DNA of 64,000 nucleotides from Gonium pectorale (lineage: Eukaryota > Chlorophyta > Chlorophyceae > Chlamydomonadales > Volvocaceae), in the NCBI GenBank assembly GCA_001584585.1, contig LSYV01000011.1, positions 1,006,834-1,070,833 of the forward strand. The letters run 5' to 3'. Below the pieces are notes generated by a model that was given only the letters and a program-made list of their open reading frames with translations, was not told the DNA's origin and searched no databases. Position numbers and translations under genes: made by a program. Numbering within the stretch: position 1 is the first letter of the stretch; every line of letters begins with the position of its first letter. Of this stretch, positions 12,222 through 24,300 are shown in pieces.

Positions 12222-12540
12222 CGCTGAAGCCAGTGCGCTCTATAAATAAAATCGGGGAATCTAATGCACTGCTACAACCACCGGAACTGTAAGAGCACCC
12301 TCTTGAGTAGGAAGGCCGGTGGACGTTGCGGGTTAGGTCTTCAAGTTTAGCTAGCCTTACGATAAGTGTAGGCGTTTTAGAGCACCTGCTCTGGATCGCT
12401 CTCGAGGCGTAGTAATGGGGCCGCTCGGCCTGCCGTTAGGCACGGTGCACGGTGGTGGCCCCTGAAGTGCGTCCGCCCCGTAAACCAGTTGCACGCTTGT
12501 CCGTGTCCTACCATGTTGATGTAGATAAGTAACGGAAGAA
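12222..12540. promoter_or_regulatory. Divergent promoter region between ESF2 and the amino-acid transporter gene
   Basis: The start codons of the two head-to-head genes are 319 bases apart, so both promoters and both 5' UTRs must fit here. A TATAAATAAAA tract at 12241-12251 lies too close to the ESF2 ATG, and too far from the other, to be an obvious TATA box for either. No other element is recognisable. Confidence 0.45.
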
Positions 12541-15500
12541 ATGGAGCAGCCTTCGGAAAACATGGTGCCCTCGTCAGCTAGAGCGTTCACCGAGCACGAG
12601 CGCAAGGAGACAGAAAGCGCGGTCTTCGTATACACTTCATACCATGGCGACGCGGGCCCACCAGCACCGCCACCTCCACCTCCACCTCCCGTCCGTGTCG
12701 CCAGCGATGAGGACGCTGGCGCTGGCTTCAGCGACCGACCGGGAGCGAGTGCCTTGAGTTCTGTATTCGTGATGGCAAACTCAACTGTCGGCGCTGGTGT
12801 GCTGTCCTTACCCTTCGCCTTTCAGGCCACGGGTAGGTTCACGCAGGTACTGACGTAACGGCTGTTACCTCCTCGCACCGCGCCACCTGACACAAGGGCA
12901 CGTGGCAACGGGTGCTTCGTAACTGTTGGGACACGCCCCTGTGCACATCTGCACGGGCGGCAACGGCCACGGAACCACCGTCTCCCCACACGTGCCGCAA
13001 GCATGCAATACCAACACCTCTTTCCCCGCGGTCTCGGCGTTCACGCGCCTGGATTGCAAGTTCTCTCACGGCCCGTATGGTCCACCCACTCACCCACCCA
13101 CTTATGAGCGAACCGTTTCCGTACCATCAAACGGCTTCGCGCCCCACACGCGCTCCCAACCGCAACGCACCCCGCAGGCTTGCTGGGCGGCCTTATCCTG
13201 TGCGTGGTGGTGGGCATCACGGAGGCGCTCACGCTCTACGTGCTGTCCAAGTTTGCGGAGCGCTACAAGGCGCGCACATACGTGGAGCTGGTGCGGCGGG
13301 CGCTGGGCCGCAAGCTGGCGGTGCTGCTGAGCTCCGTGCTTGTGGTGGCCATGTTCGGCGCTTGCGTGGCGTACCTGGTGGGGCTGGGTGCGGGCGGGCC
13401 AGGGTGGCGGGGCCGGCGAGACGGGCACCGGTGGGCTTGGGGGACGGACGTGATGGGGAAGGGGCAGCCGTGTGGGTCGGGGAGGCGGGCGCCTCGAGGG
13501 CGGCTGGGTGTGCGGCAACCCACGTGACAGGAGGGGAGCGCACCTTCACTGTTGTCAAGATGAAAAGCCTGGAGACCAGCTTCCTGAGGTCTGACTTTGC
13601 GCACACGGACGTTGTGGCAAGTCACTATCTCGCAGATTGCGGGCGGTCCTGATCCTTAGCCGCTTGGGTGTTACGTGCCTTCGCCGGTCATTGCCTCTAC
13701 CCCGCCTGCCAGCTGTCATCTGGCGCGTCTGAGTCACGGACACTCACGCCGGTGCGCTCCTCACCACACCGCTTCACCGCATTATCCTGTCCGACCAGAT
13801 TATCCTGTCCGACAACCTGAGCTCGCTGGCCGCCGCTGCCAACCTGCCGCGCTGGATAGCGGACCGCCATCGCATCACCGCGTTCTTGGGCATTGGTGTG
13901 CTGCTGCCCATGTGCTTCCCCCGGTGAGTTACGGACCGTGCGCGCTGGCTGTCGGGGGGAGGGGGGTACCAGTAGCGGAGGCCACGCAGCAGTGCACGGT
14001 GTTTGGTGGATGCTTTTGACGCGCTCGCCAACCGCACAAGTAATGCTGGCGGTGAATCCATACCAGCGAGCTGTCGAGCAAAAGCAGACGCAAGCAAGTC
14101 ACCTGGCCGGTAGCCTATGTGGCTCAGATCCGCATTAGCATGCAACCTGCTTACGCTGGCAATGCTGGTTGCGTTGGATTTGGTCTATAGATGATTGGAT
14201 GGCGGCGAAACGAGCCAAGGAGGCGTGCAAGCCCGCACGCGCGGACCCCACGCATCCCATGGCACGTGTCTCGGCACGTGCTCCTCGCACCGTCGCGGTC
14301 TTTTCCTGGGGTTTGGCCCGCTGCCTTCTCCATCCCCATTGCATTTCTTCCTCACCTCCCGCGCCATGGCTCTCTTCTGGTTCCCGGGGTCCCCCTGTAT
14401 CTGCCCGTGTAAAAATTCTTCCTCTCCCAGCCCGTCTTGCTCCCTCCTTGCTTCCGCCTTACCAGGCAGCTGACCGCGCTAGCGCGCATGAACCAGGTGG
14501 CGGTGCTCGGCTTCCTGGTGGGGGCCGGACTGGTGGCGTACAGAGGATTCACGGTGAGGTGGTTCGCATGTCGTCTCGGGGGCAGGCTGGGGAGGGCAAC
14601 GAAGATGAGGAGGGCGCGTAATGCAGCGTCAAGAGGGATTGCATGCATGGAACTTCCATGGCAGCTTCGGAGCAGCGCACGTTCACCTGTGGGCAGATGA
14701 GTTGTGTCGGTGGTGCAGGCGGTGCGCCCGGGTGCTCAGGGAGCGTGCGCGTCGTCACTTGCGGGTTTGTTGGTCGCCATCTTGCGAGTTTGTTTATCGC
14801 TTGTAGGGGTGGAGTTGCGCTGCAGCGATGGATGGGCAAACGAAGCAGCGGCTCCGCAGGGCCGCGTACAAGCCTGCGACTCAAGCCGCGAGGGCTGATG
14901 TCTTCATACAACCCGTCGACACCGCATCGTCTCCCTGCTCATGTCCGGCTGCCCCTCTGCGCGGCTACTGCGGTTCCCGCAGATCGCCTTTTCGCGGCCC
15001 GACCCGTTGGAGGGCGTGGAGCTTTTGGTGGTCAACTATGACAGCCTGTTCGCCATACCCATAATCGTGTTCGGCTTCAATTGCCACTCTACCGTGGTCT
15101 CCATCTTCCACGAGCTCGAGGTCAGCACGGGCTTCTGGTGGTGGGGTACAGCGGAGGGCGAGGGACGCGCTTGTGGGGCAAAAGGATGTAAGCAGCCAGG
15201 TACAGCTTTCACTGAGAACTAGTTTCGGTGCACGCACCGTCGTGGAAACAGGTCCGCTGGATAAGGGGCCAGCGATTTAGGGACGACTGGAATTTTGCCT
15301 CGCTCCACCTGTCATGGAGGACCTGCTGAGCACATGCAACATTCCGTCCTCCCGCAGCCCACGCCGACAGTGGTGGTCCCAGTCCTGCCCTCGAGCCCCT
15401 CGGCGTTCCGTCGCTTCCGGTACATCCCCCGGCCCGCCAGTCGGAAGCTGGTGGGCATGCTGAGCGTCATCATGGCCAGGTGAGAGAGAGAGGGGCACAA

Positions 15501-17089
15501 GTCCCCAAGTTTTTTCTGTGGAAAGGTTACAGGCGGAGAGGCGAGAAATGGCGCAGACAACGGGAGGGACAGGCAGCCCTCCCGCAGCGCACCACGGCAG
15601 CCAAGACCAAACACCGACGGCGCACACAAGAAGAGAAGGAACCCTGCACCTAAAGACCACAGAACAGGAAGGCAAAAAGATGAAAACAAAAGAAAGGAGA
15701 AGCTGAACACCAGGACAAGAGAGAAACAAAGGACCCGTGGAGCACAGGCAGCAAACCACCCCCTCCCCTAGCAAAAGCCCACAACCCGAACCCCTACCCC
15801 CCCCATGCAATCCGCCGAAACTGAGCGGCAAACGGCACCTGCCCCAACAAGGGCACCGTACCTCAAAACACCCAGAAACGCAACGCTCCGCAACACCCAA
15901 CACCAAAAACCCACCCAGGTGGTCTGCGTCACCCAGGCGTGACGGGCCTGCCGGGTGCCCGGTTATGGGTTTGGCACACGTTGAAGTCCCACACCTGGGT
16001 ACGCGCGTGTTCACATGCAATGTGCGCGTAGCGGAAATGGACTCCCCTCAACACCTGGCTAGTGGGGCAACTGCCTTGCACGCAGCCAGTCTCGGGCTAG
16101 CTTCCTTGTGCGCTCGCGGCGCTCGCAGTTGAATCCACGACAACTGTGTGCTTCCGTCCTGCTCGCAGTACGAGTTTGGTCATGGCGGTGTACGTCACGG
16201 TGGGTATCTCCGGCTACATGGCATTCCCGGACAACGTCAGCTCCAACATCCTCATGTCGTTCGACCGAGACGACATCATGGTGCAGGTATGCACTGTCGC
16301 CGAGGTCTCGCAAGCAGATGTCTCGCACCTGCTGGACTGCCATACCACTCTCCATGCGGTGATGCCGCCCCTCCCTCAACCCGCCTAACTCGCAGATTGC
16401 GCGCCTTGCGGTAACCCTTATCGTCATGGGCTCGTACCCGCTGACGCACCACCCGGCCCGGGCTGGCTTTGAGCACCTGGTTAAGCCGGCGACGCCAGCG
16501 GGCGCGGTGGAGCCGCTGGACTCGGATGTAGACGCCCTGCCGGCCGGCGTATCCAGGCTGACATCAGTGGCTTTCACGCTGGCCTTCGTGCTCTCCAGCA
16601 CTGCCGTGGCCGAGGTTGTGACCGACTTGGGCGTCGTGCTGCACCTCCTCGGCGGCTTGTGCATTTCTTTCATCATCTTTTTCCTGCCGGGGCTCCTGCT
16701 CATCAACGCGGCCATCCTGAAGTATTCGCGAACGGTGTTGGAGGAGCTGGAGGGGCAGGAGGATGGCCAGGTGCGCATCGCGGCTTGCTTTGTGCTCGTC
16801 GTGCAGTCTTCCCTTTCTCCGTTCCCCCTTTCCCCGCATGCTGTGCAGCCCAGGTTGCTATCGGACACCCCTCACTTTCTCCCCACAGGGCGTTGCAGAC
16901 GAGGAGCAGACGCTGCCCAGCAGCCTCACGCAGCCGCTCCTACAACGTTTGCAATCCGCAAGAGATAAGGGCATCAAGAAGAGCGGAATAATCTACGCGC
17001 CGCGCCTCTCCTGGCAGTTTGGCACCGCGCTGCTCGTCCTCAGCGTCCTGGTCGCGGGCGTAACGCTGCTCACTGTCATCTTGGGGTGA
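12541..17089 (+). CDS. AAAP/SLC38-type amino-acid transporter
   Basis: Nine exons (12541-12832, 13178-13377, 13799-13923, 14466-14553, 14983-15120, 15358-15479, 16169-16286, 16396-16770, 16889-17089) encode 552 aa. The cytosolic N-terminus is acidic with a poly-Pro run. The first membrane helix carries the family hallmark MANSTVGAGVLSLPFAFQ. Later hydrophobic segments include GLLGGLILCVVVGITEAL, VLLSSVLVVAMFGACVAYLI, ITAFLGIGVLLPMCF, VAVLGFLVGAGLVAY, a conserved VFGFNCHSTVVSIFHELE segment, LVMAVYVTVGISGYMAF, LTSVAFTLAFVLSSTAVAEV, GGLCISFIIFFLPGLLLIN and a C-terminal helix. That makes about eleven spans, as expected for proton- or sodium-coupled neutral amino-acid carriers of the plasma membrane or vacuole. 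Substrate and membrane cannot be told from sequence. The FNCHS motif followed by a charged loop favours the SLC38/AVT branch. A short duplication sits at the exon 3 acceptor. Confidence 0.9.
13781..13815 (+). repeat. 18-base tandem duplication straddling the exon 3 acceptor of the transporter gene
   Basis: ATTATCCTGTCCGACCAG at 13781-13798 is followed at once by ATTATCCTGTCCGACAA at 13799-13815. The first copy ends in the CAG used as acceptor and the second copy starts exon 3. The unit is 18 bases and would add six codons in frame if it were exonic. Confidence 0.85.
15480..16168 (+). other. A-rich, strand-asymmetric intron of the transporter gene
   Basis: This 689-base intron is the longest in the gene. 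From about 15500 to 15920 the plus strand is rich in A, first with G (AGAGAGAGGG, AAGAGAAGGAA) and then with C, and poor in T. Its complement is therefore pyrimidine-rich and stays open over a long frame without resembling any protein. No transposon ends, target-site duplication or RNA gene were recognised. Confidence 0.6.
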
Positions 17090-17612
17090 TGGCTGCAGCG
17101 TTCTAGCAGGTGCTCATCTTGGGTTTCCCAGAACGGCAGGTGTACGTTGCTGCTCGGGTGCCGTTGTTGTCTGGACTGGCGTTTACCCGGGCATACAGCG
17201 TCCTAACATAGCGGAAGCACCCCTGACAAACACGGCAGCGAGGCAGCCTTGCCAATACCGGAGCACGGTGCTGAGGCGTATAACTCAGCCAGTTCCCTAC
17301 ATTTGGCTAGTCCATCGCTATATCTTTACGTGGATTGATATTTGGCATCCCCGAGAAAGAGTTGGTAGGAGAGACATTGCGCCCTGCCTTTCAGAATGGC
17401 AGGGCGCCGCGGCTTCAGCTCCTGTAAGCGCCCAGCAACATAGGTGGGGCTGCTGCTCGGCTCAAGCGCACAAGGACCGGGTCAAGGCTGTGGGCTCTTG
17501 TCTCGTGTGGGCGCCTCGTGCGTGCTTGTAAAGATGTCTGCGCATAGTTATCTATTTGCGTCTGGATGAGGCGTCCAATGCTGTTTGCGGGGTCGCAGGA
17601 GCATAATCCTTC
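17090..17612. other. Spacer between the transporter and corepressor genes
   Basis: This 523-base spacer on the plus strand contains the transporter 3' UTR, a TGTAA element near its end and presumably the 5' leader of the next gene. I see no coding potential in it. Confidence 0.5.
17527..17531 (+). terminator. Candidate TGTAA poly(A) signal of the transporter gene
   Basis: TGTAA occurs about 440 bases after the stop codon and about 80 bases before the next ATG. This is the expected place and element for a chlorophyte transcript end. Confidence 0.5.
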
Positions 17613-20600
17613 ATGGAGCGGGAGGACCGCGAGGCCTATCGTCGGGGCCCCGGCCATGGCCGGATGCACCTTTATGAAGGCCCGACCTCTCCTAGAGACC
17701 AGTTCTACGGGGGGCCGCCGCGCGACGCATTCAGGCGCCCAGCTGCTTACGAGAGGGGAGGCTTCACGTCGCCGCTCGGTCGAGCAGGTATCTCGCAGGG
17801 AAACTCAGGCTAATAGACGGGGACTGATAACCTGGCGCCAGCCTCGGGGCATCGGGATCTCCAACCAGCTTGTATAGAGCAGCTATGTTCGAGGAGGTAC
17901 TAGTACAGTATGGCAGCATGAAGTATGATGCCACTCTGTCGCTCTTTGCCCTGGCATAACCTCCAAGATGCGGCCGCCTGCTATGCAGGCAGCTACAACG
18001 GCCCGGTGTCGCCTGACCGAGAGCGCTTAAGGGGATACTCCCCAGAGCGGCGGCCCTACTCTCCGGACCACGATCGCAGAGGCTACTCACCGGACCGCTT
18101 GGGTGACAGGGAGCGCGCGCAGCGCTACCATGTGCAGGTTAGAAGCTGCGAAGAGGAATTGAATGTTGTTTTCAGGATAGGGTATTCATGGGCGCCGCAC
18201 GCTATGCCAGTACGTGACCGGTACGACGGGACTGCCGATATACCGATATGCCGCTGTGTGTTACGTCATGCGCCGCTGTGTGTGCGCAGGAGCGGACAAA
18301 TGGCTTCCGGCCGCGCGATGATGGGTTTCGGCGAGAGGTGTATGGGTACCGCGGGGAGGAGAACAGGTCAGGCCGTTCCAGGGACCCCTCTCCGGATCAC
18401 CACCATCCGCACCACGGCGTGTCTCGGGACCAGCTGCATCGGGATCGGGGGCCAGATACCGACCAGCATGCACGGCCCCTCAGCCGCGAGGGCACGCCCA
18501 TGGATGGATGGGCGGCGGAGCGTGCCGGCAAGCTGCACCTGCACACCTCTCACGCCCACGGTATCTCCCGTGGCGGCAACCGCGCCAGCAGCACAGCCCC
18601 GAGCAGCTCAGGCTCACTTCGTGGCGGCGTGCTTGCCGACACCGGCCCATTGGCTAACGCTGATCTAGAGGCGGGTGAGGTAGCGCCAGGGCCAGGCTCT
18701 GGCGCAGGCTCCCGCGACCTTGCCGCCTCTCGGCCCTCTCCAGAGCAGCACCCTAGTCATCACCATCATCATCACCATCACCCGCCTCACCATCATCAAC
18801 CCCATCACAACCATCCTAGCCACGGTCAGACACAGCAGCACTTCGGTCACCACGGAGCGCCAGGACCGCATCCTACACATCGCTCCTCATCCGGTGCACA
18901 GTTGCCTTCGCGCGGTGGGGGCTCGTCTGGTGGCTGGGAGCCGCGCGGTAACCATGCTGGGCCCGGGCCGGGCAGTCACTGTGGTGCAGCCCACAGGGAC
19001 GGCCCTCCGCCACCACCGCCGCCCCGCGACGGTGGACGCGACAGCACCGGCCGTGATGCCAGCTGCCGCAGCGATGGTGGCCGGGACTTACGGGAGGCTG
19101 GTCGCGAGCCTCGGGACGCTGCGAAACCTTCGCAGCGGGCGCCTTCGGGCCCGGCCGGCGTCCGCTCGCCTGTAGGCTCCGGGCGACCCGAGCCAACTAT
19201 CAGCAGGGATGCACCTGCACGCGACCGGGAACGTAACCTGCGGGCCAGCCCTTCGTACGGTGCCCGGTCGTCCAGCCAAGGTGGCATACCCCCTTCGCCT
19301 GGGCGCTCACCGCGTGGCGTGAGCAGCGACGGCACTGTAGCTGTAGCCAACGCTGCTGCGGCGCCGGCCTTTGAGCGCGTTAGTGGTGAACCCCTGGAGC
19401 GCCGCTTGTCGTCAGGAGGTGCAAGCAGCGGGCAGCTGCTGGATCGGCGCGCTAGCATAGGTGCGCTGGCCGCCCCACCGCTTGCAGGAGCGCCGTCGAC
19501 GGAGCTACATGGACGAGCCAGTGATGCCGCCACGGAGTCGGAGCGGCGGCTCAGTGCCGGAGCCGATGCGGTTGCTCCGGCAACAAGCGGCGGGTCCAAC
19601 CATGGGGCAGGGGCTGTCATTGAGCCGCCGCCGCCGCCTCAGGCCCGCACATCGTCAGCTGGCACCGGGACTCACGTGGCTGGACCGCTCCATAGTGGTG
19701 CGTTGCGGCCACCAGAGCAGCATGGTGCCGCTGCGGCGCCAAGCTCATGTGCGATGGCAGGAACGGAGGAAAAGCCGCTTGCGGAGCCGCCTACCGTGTT
19801 TGCGGAGGCTGCGGCGGGTGTGCCTCAGCCGCAACCGGAGCTTGGCCGGGACAGCGTAAATGGCGCCAGCGGCACAGGTAGCGGAGGAGTCGGTGCAGAA
19901 GGCGCAGCCGCTCATGCCCTTCCGAACGTTGCAAGTGTCAATAGCCTTGATGCAGCAGCAGGTACACTAGCGACACCTCCCGCAGTAGCAGCCCCGATGG
20001 CAACAGGGCTCGAACGGGCGTCTAGTCCTGCGGCCCCCGTTACCGGCGCAGAGCCCGAACCCGGCGAGGTGCTGGTGCATGCTAAGCCTGGAATGGAACC
20101 AAAACCGGAGCCTACCCAGCCAGCGCGGTTTGCTGATGAGCAAGGCCCTGCACAGCAGAATGGTGGCCCTTTTCAGGCGACATCATGGCAAACGGCCGCA
20201 GCTGCCGCCCTGGCGCCAGGGTCTGCGGCAGCCAGCGACGCGGCGGCGCCGCACAGCAGCAGGGATGAGGCGGATGCTGTGGGCAGCGGCCCGGAGCGGG
20301 TACCCTCAACTAGCGCTGTGCCGCTTGGCGTGGCTGGCGGTAGCGGGAACAGCGAGGATGCGCTGGCAGCTGAACGGAAAAGCAGCCTCACGATCCGACG
20401 ATTCGGCTTTGGCCGGGCACGGCGCTCCTTGCCTGCCAAGTCAGCAAGCGAAACTATGGCCGAGGATGGTGAGCTGCCGGGTACGTCAAGTGGGGGGGCG
20501 CTTGAACGGACGGCATCTGGCAGCGGTCAAAGGCAGCCTTCGGGCGAGGCGGCGGATGTCGAGGTGGGGGCGGCAGCCTCAGTGCCAGCACCTGTTGCGT

Positions 20601-21327
20601 CAGCATTGGCTGCCGCCCCAGCGGGGGCGAGCACGGCTCCTACGTCGTTGGAGTTCTCCCCGCCGCCGCCGACCGGTGTGGCAACAACGGTAGAGTCGGA
20701 GGGTCGCGACCTGTTCGGATCGCTGCCCCCCATCCTTACCACACTTGACCCGAGCAGCGCCGCTACGCCTGCCGGGTCGTTGGCAGCGACGCCGGCGACC
20801 ACTGCAACTGCAGTGCTGACTCCGAGCGGCATGCTCACGCCGGCGCCCTCAGCCCCTCCAAGTAGCGGATTCCCCGGCAGAGGGCATCTGCTGACCCCTC
20901 CGGGGACAGCTGCGTCCACTCCGATGGACCTGGACCTTCCGCAGCCAGCCTTGCTGGATGTTGTACATTGTGCGCAGCAAGAACGGCATCTGCTGGCCTC
21001 ACAGCAGCAGCTCCATCAGCAGGCGCCGGCGGAGGCTGATGCTGCGATGAATGTTGACAACCCGGCTGAAACAGTCGCTGGCTTGTCGCTGCGCATTGAG
21101 CACTTGGAGACGGAGATCACCGACCTGGAGCGGCAGCTGTCTCAGCTGGTGGCCGAGGCCCGGCGGACGCAAGCGGAGGCCGCGGAGTTGGAAACCGACG
21201 TCGGGGCTCTGGACGAGCAACTCCTGCAGGATAGCTCCTCCAGCGGTGAGGACAGCGGCGGCGACAGCGAGGAGGAGGAGGAGCAGGACATCGGCACAAT
21301 CGCTGATGGCGGTGCCGCTGACAGCAG

Positions 21328-21360
<33 letters not shown>

Positions 21361-24300
21361 GTCAGTCCCTGCTGTCGCTCTCGAGCAACCAGTCCCTGCC
21401 GCTCTGCCGCAAGCGGCCATCGCAGTCACCATGGATTCGGCAGCGGTGGTGTCAACGGCGCCGCAGCTGCTGGAAGCTGCACCGGCTGCCAGCCGCAGGA
21501 GGAGCGAGGTTGGCCCTGAAAGCGAAGTTGAGGACTCGGCGAGGCTGTACGAGGCTGAGGAGGACGGCGCCGGTGGCCAGTCTCTGAAGCCTCGCGGTCG
21601 GCCGCGGTCGACGGCGAAGGCACGCGCAGCGGAGGCCGCCGCCGCAGCGGCTGCGGCCGCCGACAGCCGCCGCAAAGCCCTGGAGGAGAAGATTCGGGTG
21701 CCGCCGGATGGGTTGCTGCACCTGCCTGCGCATCAGTTTCGGCCGCGCTTCCTTCAGGCTGCGCGCTACTCGATTGAGGAGTGGCGCGAGGAGGTGTTGC
21801 GGCTGCTGCCCGACGAGTTCGGGGCTCGAGTGCGTACGGCTCTCGATACTACTACGGCGCAGCAGACCCGACTAGCAAAGGCAGCCCCGATGCCCGGCAA
21901 CGGCCGATGGGCGACGATGGTGCCATTGGTGACCACGAAAGTCGAGCCCATGTACCGTGAGCCGCAGGTGCGCATGGCGTGTGTCGGGTGCATGGCTGTG
22001 TTGGCAAGCTCTTCTCCCTAGTAGCCATACCGTTCTGATCAGCGCTGGATTATCATGATGTACGTTGTGTCGCGCATGACAAAGGCTTGACTCCTGTTCT
22101 CCCTCCTTCAGGAGCTGCCTTCCTTCCACGCCAACGCGGCCCGCCACACTGCCATCTGCGGCGCCGTTGGCCGCTACCTGCGGCAGCGGCGGCAGCTGGT
22201 CGCGGCCAAGCACGAGGTGCTGGTGCAGCAGTACACGCGGAACATGGCGGCCTTCAAGGAGTACATGCAGGCCGGTGAGTGCAAATGCGATACAGCAATC
22301 TCGTGTTCTTGGCGTTAGCTGCTGGGCGCAGCTGGACTTCCTAGTCGCCCATGTTTGAACTGGATGCAGTTGCGCTCTCAATGCTTCTCCCGAGCTAGCG
22401 TGCAGGGGGATTCCGCAGAGCTGTGTTATGCGGTTGTATCAACAGAACCCTCGCTCGGCTACCATCTGCAGAGGCGCGCCGTCCGCCCCCGCCCCCGCCT
22501 CCTCTGCCTTCGGGCCGAGGCTCTGCGAGTGCCTCATACGGCATGTACGCATCGTCGCGGGCTGTCTCGTCGTACAATCCGTACGCGTACAGCCACTCTG
22601 ATGTCATCCGGTCCGACCTGGATGAGCAGCGCCTGCTCAACAACTTCATTGCCGTGGAGCAGCTCAAGCACATGTGTGCGCTGCCCGACATGGTGCTGGA
22701 CCCCTGGGAGCGCCGCTGGCGCGCATATGACAATCGCAACGGCCTAGTGCAGGATCCAGTGCGGGAGCTGGAAGAGGAGCGGGTGCGTTGCTATGTATGT
22801 GATTATTCGGCTGTGAGCCCGGGCGGCCTGTGTGTTTGTAAAGCCTTTTTGCGACTTCAAGCGTCTGCGCACGAGCGTGCTTGACCCACGGGTGCTCTCC
22901 CGCACAGATGGTCAAGTCCTGGGCGGAGGAGGAGCGCACGCAGTTCATGGACCGCTTCCTGCAACATCCCAAGGACTTCCGCAAGATCTCCACCTACCTG
23001 CCCGGTCGCTCGCCCGGCGACTGCGTTGCGTTCTTTTACAAAAACCAGAAACTGGACGAGTTCGGGACGGTCCGCCGCAAGCAGCAGCTGAAGAAACGCC
23101 GACTGCAGGTAAGTGTGGACATCGGCTTGCTTGTGCGCTTGCTGTTCATTTCAGCGTATCTTCGCGAATGTGTTTGCAGTCATCATGCTACAGAGGGGCC
23201 GAAAGCAAGCAACATGCTTTCCCTGACCTTGCCACCTACCTATAGAGTGCGCCATGCGCTGGTTGCATTCAGTCCACTTAGCACAGACCATATCGCATAC
23301 CGCAACGTAGCTGATGTTGTTACACCAATGCAACATCCCTCGTTCCTTCCAACAGGCCGACATGCGGAAGCAGCAGCCGCTCCTCGTAGCCCCCATGCTT
23401 GCACGGCAGCGCGCCATGGGTGCCGGCGGCATTGTGGGAGGCGATGCTGGCATGCGCGGCGGGAGCCGGGGGCGCGGTGGCGTGCGCAGCGCTGCTGGCC
23501 GTGGACAGCGGGGCGCGAACCTTTCGGATACAGACAACGCGTTCGGCCCCGGACCGCTGGGCATGGGCCACAACGGTCTCCCTATGCCGGGCGCGCCTCG
23601 GGCCCCGCCGGGCAGCATGCCTGGCTACCACTCCATGATGGCTGCAGCACACCGCCCCGGCCTTCTCGGCCTGGGGGCGGCTGGCGAGGGCCGGGACCTG
23701 CAGCCTGCGCCGCTGCTGCCTCCCATCAGTTCCGCAGCCTCGCAACAGCCCTCGTCACCGCAGTACCCACAGCAGCAGCAGCCGGCTGCGACCCTACCGA
23801 GCGGTGGCTCCACCGGCGCCGGTTGGACAGACGAGGACTTCGTGGAGTGCTTCCGCCAGCACGGCAAGAACTGGGAAGCCTACTGCCGGCACTTGGGGAT
23901 ACGGTCTGAGGCGGCGGCCAAGCAGTACTTCTACCGGCACAAGGAGCGTCTCGGCCTCGACCGTATCCAGCCGAATGTCCAGCACCTTGGCGGCACCGTG
24001 GAAGCGAACGGCGTGACCGTTATTGCTGCCGTGAGCGCCGCAGGGCCGGGGCGTAAAGTCGGCGGCACAATGCGTCTCCCTACGGACGCCATGGCGACGT
24101 CCGCATTGGCTGCCGTCGCTGCGGATGCGGCGGTGCCGACAGGGCTTGGGGAAGCACCCGCGGCCGTAGCGGAGCCGCTTGGCGGGCGTGCAGAGACATC
24201 GCCGCTTTCGCCGCCGCTAGGTGCTGAGGAGGCTGCTGGTGGGGAGCTGCGGGATGAGCAAGGCCCGCAGCTTGGCAACTCCCCGGTCATTCTCATCCCG

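Noticed and set aside
13632..13660. A possible extra small exon (IAGG) in the transporter between exons 2 and 3
   Set aside because: No phase-compatible donor follows it. Joining 13377 directly to 13799 gives a normal membrane helix.
15277..16020. A 247-codon minus-strand frame inside the transporter intron
   Set aside because: It is produced by pyrimidine-rich composition (Phe/Leu/Ser/Cys-rich) and overlaps a firm plus-strand exon at 15358-15479.
21142..21675. Antisense Ala/Ser-rich open frame in the corepressor gene
   Set aside because: It mirrors an Ala- and Glu-rich coding exon; the sense strand has the coiled coil and family features.
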